Positions 54,171-62,871 of a stretch of 64,000 nucleotides of DNA are shown here, one piece after another; position 1 is the stretch's first letter, and each line of letters begins with the position of its first letter. The position numbers were made by a program, and so were the translations under genes. This stretch comes from Stigmatella ashevillena. Lineage in GTDB: Bacteria; Myxococcota; Myxococcia; Myxococcales; Myxococcaceae. The stretch is from the NCBI RefSeq assembly GCF_028368975.1, contig NZ_JAQNDM010000001.1:868001-932000 (forward strand). The letters run 5' to 3'. The notes beneath the pieces were generated by a model, which ran no database searches, was not told where the DNA came from, and saw only the letters and a program-made list of their open reading frames with translations.

Positions 54171-55661
54171 AGAGGTCCGCCTCCGCATGCGCAACAGCCC
54201 TCCGGCCAGGAGCATCCCCACCCACCATCCCCCCGGCGCCGCCTGGCACCCCTTGGAGGGGCCGGGCTCCTGAGGTTCTTCAGGAGTCCCTCCCCCGTCA
54301 GGAGTGCCCGCATCCGGGCTGAGTTCTCCGCACGGTGTGGCCGTGGCCGAGTGCGCCACGCAGAGCCTTCCATACCGTCCCGTGCCCTGCCGACGTCCAT
54401 CCACCACCGCCACGGACACACGGGTGGCGTCCTGGGCAGGCAGTTGAACGGTCAGAGGACCCAGCCCTTCCGCCCGAGCCACCCGCAGCACCGCCTGAGG
54501 CGCGTGCGCCGCGACCATCAGGTGGAGCGCGCCTGTCTCGTCCCCCTCGCGGGGCAGGAAGACCACCGACACCGTCTCAGCCCCCCCCGCCACCTCGAAG
54601 TAACGGGTCGCGGCGGGCGCCACCCGCACCGAGGTCTCATCCACCGGGAGCGCCTTGGGCGCGAGAACCAACTCCGCGTAGCCCGCACCGCGCGCGTACC
54701 CCCCTGGCCCTGCCTGCCAGTGCGAGCCCGTGGACAGGTTCCACTGAGCGAACTCGGCGAAGGCCCGGTCGAAGTCCGAGCCCCAGTCACGGCGCAGACA
54801 CGTCTCCAGCAGCTCCGGCCAAGGCGCCGAGGGCGAAAGGACACTCTCCTCCCAGAGCGAGCGGATGAGCCCATCCCCGAAACGCTCCCCCAGGAACTGG
54901 AAGAAGAGGGAGGAGCCATAGCTGAACGACTGCGCGGGACCGTCCGGATCCACCACCAAGGTGCGATCTGGACGCGTCATATAGGAGGAGGAGAAGTGCT
55001 CCAGATCGTCCAAGGCGGGCTCGAAGCGCTCGGTGGCCCAGACCGCGGTGCCCTCGCCCGCCACGATACCCAGCCCCGTGTGGTAGACCGCCTGCACCGC
55101 GTGGAAGAACTCGTGGCTCGCCAGCGTGGCCACCGCTTCCTCGTAGGAGCGGTAGGAATAGCCGACGAAATCGTTCTCCTGGAGGATGTGGCCCACGCAG
55201 TTCGTGCCCACCCCGAGGCACCCATCCATGCGGTAGGCGCCATCCGCGCGCAGGGCGAAATCCACCAGGTACACATCGAACTTCTCATCCCCCCCGTTGC
55301 TGCCTCCCGGCAACGCGGTGTCCTCAGGCGGCAAGCGGTAGCCCAGCCCCCCGTAGAAAGCCGCGACGCGGTCGTACATCCGCGCCGCGACCTCGACCGA
55401 GTCCGGCACCCCGTTGCCATCCGAGTCCGCCGCAGCCACCGCGTTGGGCCCACTGCGGGAGAAATGGAGACGGAAACGCCCGCCCGGGGAGACCAGGGAC
55501 TCCACGGTCTCTCCAGGCTCGAACCGCGGCAGGGGCGCTGACGGATCCGTGGGACGTTCCCCCGCCACGAGTTGCCCAGACATCGCTTCTGGCACCTCGT
55601 GCAGGGGCCGGACAGGACTGCCTCCGGCGCCCAGGAGCAGCATCAGCGCCAGGGCTTTCAT
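54114..55661 (-). CDS. MXAN_6640-family surface metalloprotease with MYXO-CTERM tail
   Basis: 515 residues from the ATG at 55661. Signal peptide (KALALMLLLGAGG). A DSDGNGVPDSVE calcium-type loop lies near 79-90. The zinc site HEFFHAVQ is at 183-190, with a downstream AGEGTAVW supplying a probable third ligand near 203, a gluzincin-like arrangement of the MXAN_6640 putative metalloprotease family. After a beta-rich C-terminal region and a Pro/Gly/Glu linker come GCQAAP, a hydrophobic helix and RMRRR, a MYXO-CTERM sorting signal, followed by a 20-residue extension that overlaps the opposite gene. The ATG overlaps the stop of the HmuY-like gene (ATGA), so the two are translationally coupled. Confidence 0.85.
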   Translation of the reverse strand: MKALALMLLLGAGGSPVRPLHEVPEAMSGQLVAGERPTDPSAPLPRFEPGETVESLVSPGGRFRLHFSRSGPNAVAAADSDGNGVPDSVEVAARMYDRVAAFYGGLGYRLPPEDTALPGGSNGGDEKFDVYLVDFALRADGAYRMDGCLGVGTNCVGHILQENDFVGYSYRSYEEAVATLASHEFFHAVQAVYHTGLGIVAGEGTAVWATERFEPALDDLEHFSSSYMTRPDRTLVVDPDGPAQSFSYGSSLFFQFLGERFGDGLIRSLWEESVLSPSAPWPELLETCLRRDWGSDFDRAFAEFAQWNLSTGSHWQAGPGGYARGAGYAELVLAPKALPVDETSVRVAPAATRYFEVAGGAETVSVVFLPREGDETGALHLMVAAHAPQAVLRVARAEGLGPLTVQLPAQDATRVSVAVVDGRRQGTGRYGRLCVAHSATATPCGELSPDAGTPDGGGTPEEPQEPGPSKGCQAAPGGWWVGMLLAGGLLRMRRRTSSRLLAGPPAGAGQRADEG

Positions 55662-56446
55662 GGCAGGAAAGCCCACCTGACGCGAACCTGCGCCGCGCCG
55701 TTGGGTGCAGGCGCGCTTCCCGTCCGGTTGCAGACCTCCTGCGGCTCCGGATCGTAGTAGTGCGTCACCTGAATCTTCACGTGACGGCCGTCCGCCAAGC
55801 GCACCACGAAGACGTTCCCACTCATGGCGAGACAGGACTGGTACGTCCAGAAGCTTCCCATCTCCGTCGCGGGCCCCAGACCCGCCTCATGGGTGATCAA
55901 TTCACAAGTCTCCGTGAGGTAGCCCTCGGATTTGAACTCCCAGGACGAATCCACCGTGGTCACCGACTCGAAGGTGGTTCCGTCGGGGGTCCGCGCCACG
56001 AGGGTGCACGAGGGACCGGAGACGCCACTGTTCACCCGGATGATGAAGCGCCGGAAGGAGATGTCCCAGTTCATCGACGCCAGCGCCGCCTGGTCATCGA
56101 TCTCCACCCGGGTCAGGCCCTGCTTGGTAAAACGGGCATACGTATAAGACTGAGTCTGCGGAGAGCCGCCGGCCCGCGCGTCCACATACGTGTGGAACTC
56201 GCCTGCGGTGGTGCTGTCCTCTCGCATCGCGCCCGTCGATACCGTGGTCAGCAGATCGAGCAGATCGATGCTCTCCTCGGTGCAGCGCACCGCGGCTGGA
56301 GCACACTTCGGCTCAGGCTCTGCGTCGGAAGAGTCATCGTCCTCGCTGCAATTCACCAGCGCCAGGGACATCACCAGGAGGGCGAACGCCGGAAGGAACC
56401 GGGACTGTCCGCGCTTCCGCATCGAATCGTTGGGAGAGGAGTACAT
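55658..56446 (-). CDS. HmuY-like heme-binding lipoprotein
   Basis: 262 residues, ATG at 56446. Lipoprotein signal ending in LVNC (Cys33), then an acidic linker. The rest is beta-rich with Cys pairs, and the C-terminal block FVVRLADGRHVKIQVTHYYD is characteristic of the HmuY family, whose Bacteroidetes members take heme from host proteins at the cell surface. A second possible start is ATG 56422. It is preceded by a Fur box 18 bp upstream and coupled to a metalloprotease gene downstream. Heme binding ligands cannot be assigned from sequence. Calling it a hemophore is inference from family and regulation. Confidence 0.72.
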   Translation of the reverse strand: MYSSPNDSMRKRGQSRFLPAFALLVMSLALVNCSEDDDSSDAEPEPKCAPAAVRCTEESIDLLDLLTTVSTGAMREDSTTAGEFHTYVDARAGGSPQTQSYTYARFTKQGLTRVEIDDQAALASMNWDISFRRFIIRVNSGVSGPSCTLVARTPDGTTFESVTTVDSSWEFKSEGYLTETCELITHEAGLGPATEMGSFWTYQSCLAMSGNVFVVRLADGRHVKIQVTHYYDPEPQEVCNRTGSAPAPNGAAQVRVRWAFLP

Positions 56447-56463
56447 GGCCGCCCACCATAGAT

Positions 56464-56482
56464 AATAACGATTCTCATTTTC
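56464..56482 (-). promoter_or_regulatory. Fur box upstream of the HmuY-like gene
   Basis: Read on the plus strand, AATAACGATTCTCATTTTC matches the palindromic Fur consensus at 14 of 19 positions. It lies 18-36 bp before the start of the HmuY-like gene, between it and tgt, in a strongly AT-rich patch. Confidence 0.65.
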
Positions 56483-56540
56483 AACTTTGAATTGGAGAGG
56501 CCCTGCGCGAGGACCTCAGCCTGCCCGCGAAGCCTTGCGG

Positions 56541-57710
56541 TCAGCCCACTTCTTTCAGCGTCGCCGCCGCGGGAGCGCTCTCTCCGCGCAGGTCCTTCGG
56601 CGGGGCGATGGCGGCCTTCAGCTCCCGGTACGTCTGCGCATAGCTGCCCTGGAGGATCGCCTCGCGCAGCTTGCCCATCAGCTTCTGGTAGTGGCGCACA
56701 TTGTGGACGGACAGCATCCGCGACCCCAGGTGGTGCTTGCCCCGCATCAGGTGCTGCAAGTAGCCGCGCGTGTAGCGCGTGCACACCGGACAGTCACAGG
56801 CCGGGTCCAAGGGGGTGTCGTCCAGCCGGTAGACCATGCGGGTAATTCGCACCAGCCCGTCGAAGGTGTACGCATAGCCCTGCTGCGCCATCTTCGTGGG
56901 GATGATGCAGTCGAACATGTCCACGCCCCGCATCACCGCCTCCAGCAGGTCCGTGGGCGTGCCCACCCCCATCAGGTAGCGCGGCTTGTCGGTGGGCAGC
57001 GAGGCCGTGGCCCGCGCGGTCATCGTCTCGCGCTCCTCCTTGGTCTCCCCCACGGCCAGCCCACCAATGGCGAAGCCATCGAACGGCAACCGGGTGAGGA
57101 ACTCCGCGCTCTCGTCGCGCAGGCGCGGATGGACGCCGCCCTGGACGATGCCGAACAGCGCCTGGCCCGTGGCCACCTTGTCCTTGGCCGCCAGGCTGCG
57201 CACGGCCCACCGGTGGGTGCGCTCCATCGCCTCGCGCGTGCCCGCCTCGTCCGTGCGCGAGTCGATGCACACATCCAGCACCATCATGATTTCCGAGTTG
57301 ATCGCCTGCTGCATGGCGATGCTCGACTCGGGGCTGAGCATCTGACGGCTGTTGTCGTAGAAGCTGCGGAACTGCGCGCCCTTCTCGGTGATGAGCCGGT
57401 CCTCCGGCAGCGAAAAGATCTGAAACCCCCCCGAGTCCGTCAGGATGGCCCCATCCCACCGCATGAAGGGGTGGATGCCTCCGAACTTGCGGAACACCTC
57501 CGCCCCGGGCCGGAGCATCAGGTGGTAGGTGTTGGCCAGCAGAATGCGGCTCCCCGTATCCCACACCTCCTCCGTGCCCAGGTGGCGGAAGGCGGCATGG
57601 GTGGCCACCGGCATGAACATGGGGGTGGCAAAGGAGCCGCGGCGCGTGTGGAGCACCCCGGCACGGGCCCCGGTGGGGTCCGTGGTGACGAGTTCGAAGC
57701 GGACAGCCAT
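56541..57710 (-). CDS. tgt: Queuine tRNA-ribosyltransferase
   Basis: 389 residues. Exchanges guanine-34 for the queuosine precursor in tRNAs for Asp, Asn, His and Tyr. Landmarks: ARAGVLHTRRGSFATPMFMPV, the DGAILTDSGGFQIFSL loop with the catalytic-base Asp, VLDVCIDS, GFAIGGLAVGE, RYLMGVGTP, DMFDCIIPT with the nucleophilic Asp, and the zinc site CDCPVC with a later His (LMRGKHH). Full-length and intact. It ends 95 bp before the HmuY-like gene on the same strand, but the Fur box between them suggests separate control. Confidence 0.95.
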   Translation of the reverse strand: MAVRFELVTTDPTGARAGVLHTRRGSFATPMFMPVATHAAFRHLGTEEVWDTGSRILLANTYHLMLRPGAEVFRKFGGIHPFMRWDGAILTDSGGFQIFSLPEDRLITEKGAQFRSFYDNSRQMLSPESSIAMQQAINSEIMMVLDVCIDSRTDEAGTREAMERTHRWAVRSLAAKDKVATGQALFGIVQGGVHPRLRDESAEFLTRLPFDGFAIGGLAVGETKEERETMTARATASLPTDKPRYLMGVGTPTDLLEAVMRGVDMFDCIIPTKMAQQGYAYTFDGLVRITRMVYRLDDTPLDPACDCPVCTRYTRGYLQHLMRGKHHLGSRMLSVHNVRHYQKLMGKLREAILQGSYAQTYRELKAAIAPPKDLRGESAPAAATLKEVG

Positions 57711-57939
57711 GGGCCGGGCGTTATACCTGCCCTCGCGCCCGCCGCACCTGGGGGATGTGGGAGCCGTCCCCTTGTCTGCCAGGAAGGCGACCTGGGCCTA
57801 CATGGCCGGGCGGCCGGGAGCAAGGGCGGCTGGCATGAATGCCCCTCACCGGGCGTTACAAGGATTCCCTCCGGCCTCCCCGCGGTGGTAATGCCGCGGC
57901 GCGTCTGGCCGCAGCCCCCTTCTCGATAAGAGCCTCGCC

Positions 57940-59541
57940 ATGTTCAACATCATCAACGTCTCCAAGGCTTTCGGGCCCAAGAAGCTTTTCGAGGACGTAA
58001 ACGTCTCGTTCTCGCCGGGCCGCCGCTACGGCCTCACCGGCCCCAACGGGGCGGGCAAGTCCACGTTCATGAAGATCCTCGCCGGGGACGAGGAAGCGGA
58101 CATGGGCACTATCTCCCGGCCCAAGCGCCTGGGCATCCTGCGGCAGGACCACTTCCGCTATGAGCAGGACCGCGTCCTAGACGTGGTGCTCATGGGCAAC
58201 AAGCCCCTGTGGGAGGCCATGCAGGAGAAGAACGCGCTGCTGGCCAAGGCCGACATCACCGAGGAGGACGGCAACCGCCTGGGCGAGCTGGAGGGCGTCA
58301 TCGCCGAGGAGGACGGCTATGTCGCCGAGAGCGACGCGTCCACCCTGCTGGTGGGCCTGGGCATCCTGGAGAGCTTCCACGAGGGCCCGATGCGGCAGCT
58401 CACCGGCGGCCTCAAGCTGCGCGTGCTGCTCGCGCAGGCGCTCTTCGGCAAGCCCCAGGGGCTGCTGCTCGACGAGCCCACGAACAACCTGGACATCGAG
58501 TCCATCCGCTGGCTTCAGAACTTCCTGACGGAGTATGAGGGCGTCCTCATCACCATCAGCCACGACCGGCACTTCCTCAACGTCATCTGCACCCACATCG
58601 CCGACATCGATTACGAGACGATCATCTCGTACACGGGCGGCTATGACGACATGGTGATGCAGAAGGCGCAGATCCGCAGCCGCGTGGAGTCCGAGACCGA
58701 CGAGAAGAAGAAGAAGATCGCCCAGCTCCAGGACTTCGTCGCCCGCTTCAGCGCCGGCACGCGCGCCTCCCAGGTGCAGAGCCGCAAGAAGCAGATCGAA
58801 AAGCTGCGCAGCGAGGACCTGAAGCGCTCCAACATCGCCCGGCCCTTCATCCGCTTTGACCAGAAGCTGGTCAGCGGCAAGCAGACGCTGATGATCGAAG
58901 GCATCCACAAGTCCTTCGACGGGGTGCAGGTGGTGAAGCCCTTCACCGCGCTGGTGTGCAAGGGGGAGAGGATCTGCGTCATCGGCCGCAACGGCGTGGG
59001 CAAGTCGACGCTGGTGCGGATGATCGCCGGGCAACTGGAGCCGGACGGGGGCAGCGTCAAGTGGGGCCACCAGGCCACCCTGGGCTACCTGCCGCAGGAT
59101 CACCACGGCACCATCCGCAAGGGCACCACCGCCTTCGAGTGGATGCGCGACATCAACACCAAGCTCACCAACGAGGAGATCTCCGGTGTGCTCGGGCGGA
59201 TGCTCTTCTCGGGCGAGGAGCGGATGAAGCCCACGGACACGCTGTCCGGAGGCGAGACGGTGCGGCTGCTCCTCTCCAAGCTGATGCTGACGCAAGACAA
59301 CGTGCTCGTCTTCGACGAGCCCACCAACCACCTGGATCTCGAATCCATCAGCGCCCTGGCCGAGGGGCTCAAGAAGTTCGAGGGCACGGTCATCGTCGTG
59401 ACCCACGACCAGGAGCTCATCTCCGAGGTGGCCACGCGCATCTGGTCGATGAAGGAGGGCCAGGAGGTGGTCGACTACAACGGGCCCTACGCGGAGTTCA
59501 TGGAGAAGCACGCCGCGGACACGGACGTCCGCCGCCGCTGA
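57940..59541 (+). CDS. ABC-F family ATPase (YbiT-like)
   Basis: 533 residues, no membrane segments. Two ABC domains in one chain: Walker A GPNGAGKST near 34-42 and GRNGVGKST near 350; signatures LTGGLKLRVLLAQAL and LSGGETVRLLLSKL; Walker B LLLDEPTNNLD and VLVFDEPTNHLD. The linker between them (KKKKIAQLQDFVARFSAGTRASQVQSRKKQIEKL) is the Lys/Arg-rich P-site tRNA interaction helix typical of ABC-F translation factors. Length and the RFSA linker favour the YbiT group over EttA or Uup. Acts on ribosomes in the cytoplasm. Followed by a strong terminator. Confidence 0.9.
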   Translation: MFNIINVSKAFGPKKLFEDVNVSFSPGRRYGLTGPNGAGKSTFMKILAGDEEADMGTISRPKRLGILRQDHFRYEQDRVLDVVLMGNKPLWEAMQEKNALLAKADITEEDGNRLGELEGVIAEEDGYVAESDASTLLVGLGILESFHEGPMRQLTGGLKLRVLLAQALFGKPQGLLLDEPTNNLDIESIRWLQNFLTEYEGVLITISHDRHFLNVICTHIADIDYETIISYTGGYDDMVMQKAQIRSRVESETDEKKKKIAQLQDFVARFSAGTRASQVQSRKKQIEKLRSEDLKRSNIARPFIRFDQKLVSGKQTLMIEGIHKSFDGVQVVKPFTALVCKGERICVIGRNGVGKSTLVRMIAGQLEPDGGSVKWGHQATLGYLPQDHHGTIRKGTTAFEWMRDINTKLTNEEISGVLGRMLFSGEERMKPTDTLSGGETVRLLLSKLMLTQDNVLVFDEPTNHLDLESISALAEGLKKFEGTVIVVTHDQELISEVATRIWSMKEGQEVVDYNGPYAEFMEKHAADTDVRRR

Positions 59542-59547
59542 GAGCCG

Positions 59548-59575
59548 AGGCCTCCCGGTTCATCCCGGGAGGCCT
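59548..59575. terminator. Strong hairpin terminator between convergent genes
   Basis: AGGCCTCCCGG and CCGGGAGGCCT form a perfect 11-bp stem with a 6-nt loop (TTCATC), followed by TCTGTC. It lies between the ABC-F stop (59541) and the UbiA stop (59603) and can work in both directions. Confidence 0.75.
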
Positions 59576-59602
59576 TCTGTCAGGAGGGGCTTCCCCGGGC
59601 GC

Positions 59603-60619
59603 CTACGCCGCCACGGTTTGCTGCTGTTTCAGGCGCGCCATGAACTTCAGGAGGAAGAAGCCCCCCAGGTAGAGATACAGCGGGAAGAACTCGAGCGCGG
59701 AGGGCGAGAAGCCCGGCTTGAGCAGAATCATGCCGATGAGCGCCGCCGAGCCCCCGAGCCCATTATGGGTAGACGCCACATAGGGGATGATCCACATCGT
59801 CGCCTTCTTCCTCCAGGCTCCCTTCTGGAGCCGGTAGGCGTAGCGCAGCCCCATGTACGCGGTGGATGCCAGGGCGAGAATCACGATGAGCGGCACGCCC
59901 ACCCGGTAGAGCGGAATCAACGAGAGGTACGCCAGGACCATCCCCACGCCATGAACCTTCACGGCGTTCTCGATGCCGATGCGCACCACCAAGGTCTTCT
60001 TCCAGGTCTTCGCGTCGCTCTCCCAGTCGGCCATGTTCATCACCATCATCCGGATGTACTCGATGATGCCCAGCGGGATGAGCACCAGGAGCAAGGGATG
60101 GGGCTGCAAGCCACCACTCTGGAGGCAATAGCCGAGCAGTGGCACCAGCGTGTTGAGCACCAGCGTGACCGTAAACTCGCCCAGGCCCAGCGCCTCCAAC
60201 TTGAACGGGGGGGCGCTGTATTCCCACGAGAAGAAGATGGCCAACAGACACAAAACACGGGCGCTGAGCGTGGGCATGAGCAACGCAAGCACGAGAGAGA
60301 CCCCGGCCAGCGCATAAGCGATGTGCAGCGAGAGCTTGGGCTCCAGCAGCCCTTTGACAAGCACCCGGCTGCCCCCTGTCCAGGGCGAGGGCGCCTTGTT
60401 GGCCCGGTCTGGCTCCAGATCGTAGTACTCGTTGCAGTAATGCGTCATCAGGTGCGTGATCCACGTGAAGGCCACGCCGTGAATGAAGCGCAAGGCATCG
60501 ATCGAGCCACCCCCAAGGGTGGGAATGATGGCTCCCACGGTGTACAGGATGGGGCTGTACAACAGAAACTTGACGCGGCCGAGCTCCAGAAGACGCTGGG
60601 TGAGAACATTCACGGTCAT
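59603..60619 (-). CDS. UbiA-family prenyltransferase (A)
   Basis: 338 residues from the ATG at 60619; the frame extends to 60841 but that part is not hydrophobic and covers the divergent promoter region. About eight to nine membrane helices. First Asp-rich motif NEYYDLEPDRANKAPSPWTGG, second MADWESDAKTWKKTLVVRIG. UbiA enzymes attach isoprenoid chains to aromatic or lipid acceptors in the membrane. The acceptor is unknown; the motif 1 form with SPWTGGSRVL is closer to menaquinone-type or digeranylgeranyl-type enzymes than to heme O synthase, but this is a weak guess. Divergent from a second UbiA gene. Confidence 0.82.
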   Translation of the reverse strand: MTVNVLTQRLLELGRVKFLLYSPILYTVGAIIPTLGGGSIDALRFIHGVAFTWITHLMTHYCNEYYDLEPDRANKAPSPWTGGSRVLVKGLLEPKLSLHIAYALAGVSLVLALLMPTLSARVLCLLAIFFSWEYSAPPFKLEALGLGEFTVTLVLNTLVPLLGYCLQSGGLQPHPLLLVLIPLGIIEYIRMMVMNMADWESDAKTWKKTLVVRIGIENAVKVHGVGMVLAYLSLIPLYRVGVPLIVILALASTAYMGLRYAYRLQKGAWRKKATMWIIPYVASTHNGLGGSAALIGMILLKPGFSPSALEFFPLYLYLGGFFLLKFMARLKQQQTVAA

Positions 60620-60680
60620 GAGCTGCTGGGTGTCACCGCTCCGGAGGGATCCGACGTTGAACCCATTTCCTTTTCCGGCG

Positions 60681-60728
60681 CTCAGGTAAGGCGAGGGGTT
60701 CCCCCTGAGAAGCAATGCCCGGGGCATT
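60681..60728. promoter_or_regulatory. Palindromes in the divergent UbiA promoter region
   Basis: The 251 bp between the two UbiA starts hold AATGCCC-G-GGGCATT (60714-60728, perfect 7-bp arms) and, just before it, CTCAGG ... CCTGAG enclosing GGGGTTCCCC. Both are candidate operator sites shared by the divergent genes. No Fur-like site is present. Confidence 0.35.
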
Positions 60729-60870
60729 TCTTGGACCAGCTGACACAAGAAAACAGTTGGCGCGGGACCCGCCCGTGTCTCATGTGCGTCCCGAGGCGGA
60801 AAAATAGCTTCTCCACGCACACGCTGAGCACCGCGCGCCATCAGGTCTCTCGCACCAAGCGGCTGGAAGC

Positions 60871-61905
60871 ATGACGGGCAGGGGCTACAAGGAACTCGTG
60901 GCGGAGGGAAGACAGTGGCTCCTCGGCATCCGCCAAGGAGGCCCCTGGCTGCCGGGCATTCCCTGGCCCCGCTTCGTAGGATTGATCATCGAGGCGATGC
61001 GTCCCCACTACTTCGCCTTCGGGGTGGGGGCCGCGCTCGCGGGAGCCGCGGCCGTGCGAGAGCCCTCGGGTTCCGCGCGTGTGGCGCTCGCGGCCTTCGT
61101 CGCGGGCACGGGCTGGGGGGTGGGCCAGCTCATCAATGATCTGCTCGACCGGGACACGGACGCGGTCAATGCCCCTGGACGCCCCCTCGCGGATGGAAGG
61201 CTCCCCGCAGGCCCGGCGATCGGGACTGCCCTGGTCCTGGGACTGGTGCTGCTCGTGGCGTTGCTGGCGATCCACCCAGTCGCTTGGATGCTCGGGCCCG
61301 CGGCCGTGGTGCTGCTGGTGGGTTACAACAAAGCCAAGGGCATCCCCCTGGTCGGCAACCTCATCTTTGGAGCCATCAACACCGTCGCGGCGGCGCTTGG
61401 CGTTCTGGCGAGGCTGCCCTCCTCTGAAGAGGCCCTGTCCTCGGCGCTCACCGCGCTCGCGGGGGCCCTGCCCCTGCTGGGGCTCATCCTGGGCATCAAC
61501 GCCTGGTTCGTCCTGGCCAACTACGAGAAGGATCGCCTCGGAGACCGGGCCGCGGGCTACAAGACACTCCCCCTGCTCATGGGCGTCCGCGCCAGCGCCT
61601 TCGTGCGCGCCGTGTCGCTGCCTGCCCTGGCCTGCGGCATCCTCCGGCTCGAGGCCTCGCCGGAAATGCCCGGTGCGGTGGCACTCACGGGGGCCGCGGT
61701 GCTGGGCGGGCTCTCCGTGCTCCCCTCGCTCCTGAAGGGCACGGACGAGGCCGCGCTGCGCGGTTACCGCCTGGCGGTCCCCGCCTCCCTCCTGGCCATG
61801 CTGGGACTGGCGGCGCCCCTGCTGGGCGGCCTCGGATTGGCGATCGCCGCGCTCGCCAGCGTGGCGCTGATGGAGGCCACGTTTCTGCGAACGCACAATC
61901 CCTGA
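60871..61905 (+). CDS. UbiA-family prenyltransferase (B)
   Basis: 344 residues, about eight membrane helices. First motif NDLLDRDTDAVNAPGRPLADGRL (classical NDxxDxxxD with the NxPxRPL continuation), second motif NYEKDRLGDRAAGYKTLPLLMG. More typical of the core UbiA family than its neighbour. Substrate unknown. The N-terminal 30 residues include VAEGRQWLLGIRQGG before the first helix; ATG at 60871 is the first reasonable start. Stop TGA directly abuts the stop of the convergent LpxR-like gene inside the palindrome CCCTGATCAGGG. Confidence 0.85.
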   Translation: MTGRGYKELVAEGRQWLLGIRQGGPWLPGIPWPRFVGLIIEAMRPHYFAFGVGAALAGAAAVREPSGSARVALAAFVAGTGWGVGQLINDLLDRDTDAVNAPGRPLADGRLPAGPAIGTALVLGLVLLVALLAIHPVAWMLGPAAVVLLVGYNKAKGIPLVGNLIFGAINTVAAALGVLARLPSSEEALSSALTALAGALPLLGLILGINAWFVLANYEKDRLGDRAAGYKTLPLLMGVRASAFVRAVSLPALACGILRLEASPEMPGAVALTGAAVLGGLSVLPSLLKGTDEAALRGYRLAVPASLLAMLGLAAPLLGGLGLAIAALASVALMEATFLRTHNP

Positions 61906-62871
61906 TCAGGGGATGAACGCCAGGCTGATGGAGCCAAAGACATCCACCCCTTTCTGGCCGGTGAACTCCTCGCTGCGGACCACATAGGCATAGGTCAAAC
62001 GGACGTTCTGGTACGTGAGGCTCGCGCCCGCCTCGACATCCGCCACCAGCACCCGCCGGGGAACGCTGGCGCTGTCGGTGAAGGTATTGCCATCCAGGAA
62101 GAGGTTGCGCGCCACCAAGCGGGCCTCGCTTCCCACGAAGAGGGACCAGGCCCACCCCTCGCGGCGCTCGAAGGTGCTGGCCCCTGGCAGGCCTGGCGAG
62201 ATGCGCGCATGGCCGAAGTCGCGCGCCAGCCCTTTGCCCCAGCGAATCCCCAGGCCTGCCCCTGCGTACGTGAACACATTGCCCAGGCACGCGTTGCCAT
62301 GCGCGGTCAGCTCGAACCCTGCCCGGTCCTCGGCCGGGGGGCGCACCAGGCGAAGCTGGCGGGTGAGCAACAAGGCCATCCCCGGCTCGTTGCGCAGTTG
62401 TTTCTCCCATCCCAGGGGCGGCTTCATTCCCAGAACACGGTGAAGCAACTCTTGAGAAGGCTTGGCCAGGGAGGCCTCTCCCACCATTCCGAGGTGAAGC
62501 GTGGCGGCATCGAACCCCTCGGGCGAAGCACGGATCAACCCCCAGGAGCCATACAACCACCCGCCGTAGGGACGGTCCCGGTAGCGCCGCACACGCAGGC
62601 CCACCCCGGCCGGCGTATAGATGTTCTGCCCGAGCGCCAGCATCCAGTGCACCCGTGAGTCCACCTCATTTCCCGAGAGGCGGGCCAACCGCACCATCCA
62701 TCCGGGCGCCGCGTCCGCCGCCGAAGTCCACGCCAGTTGGAGGCCACTGGTGTAGTGCCGGTCCCGGCTCGACACGTAGAGATCATTGTCCGTTTGAAGG
62801 GTCAGCGCTCCCAGCGACGCCTCCGCTGGGGCCTGCACCCACACCATGGCCACCAGCAGCAGCAGTCGCAT
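61906..62871 (-). CDS. LpxR-like outer membrane lipid A deacylase
   Basis: 321 residues. Signal peptide (RLLLLVAMVWVQAPAEA). LpxR/DUF2219 beta-barrel: LQTDNDLYVSSRDRHYTSGLQL contains the conserved Asn-Asp pair and the Arg-His-Tyr-Thr-Ser-Gly set of the active site and calcium site; GQNIYTP, RDRPYGGWLYGS and the terminal aromatic strand follow the family. The enzyme removes the 3'-acyloxyacyl group of lipid A at the outer membrane. Its ATG overlaps the stop of the upstream kinase gene (TGATG), indicating co-transcription. Confidence 0.85.
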   Translation of the reverse strand: MRLLLLVAMVWVQAPAEASLGALTLQTDNDLYVSSRDRHYTSGLQLAWTSAADAAPGWMVRLARLSGNEVDSRVHWMLALGQNIYTPAGVGLRVRRYRDRPYGGWLYGSWGLIRASPEGFDAATLHLGMVGEASLAKPSQELLHRVLGMKPPLGWEKQLRNEPGMALLLTRQLRLVRPPAEDRAGFELTAHGNACLGNVFTYAGAGLGIRWGKGLARDFGHARISPGLPGASTFERREGWAWSLFVGSEARLVARNLFLDGNTFTDSASVPRRVLVADVEAGASLTYQNVRLTYAYVVRSEEFTGQKGVDVFGSISLAFIP

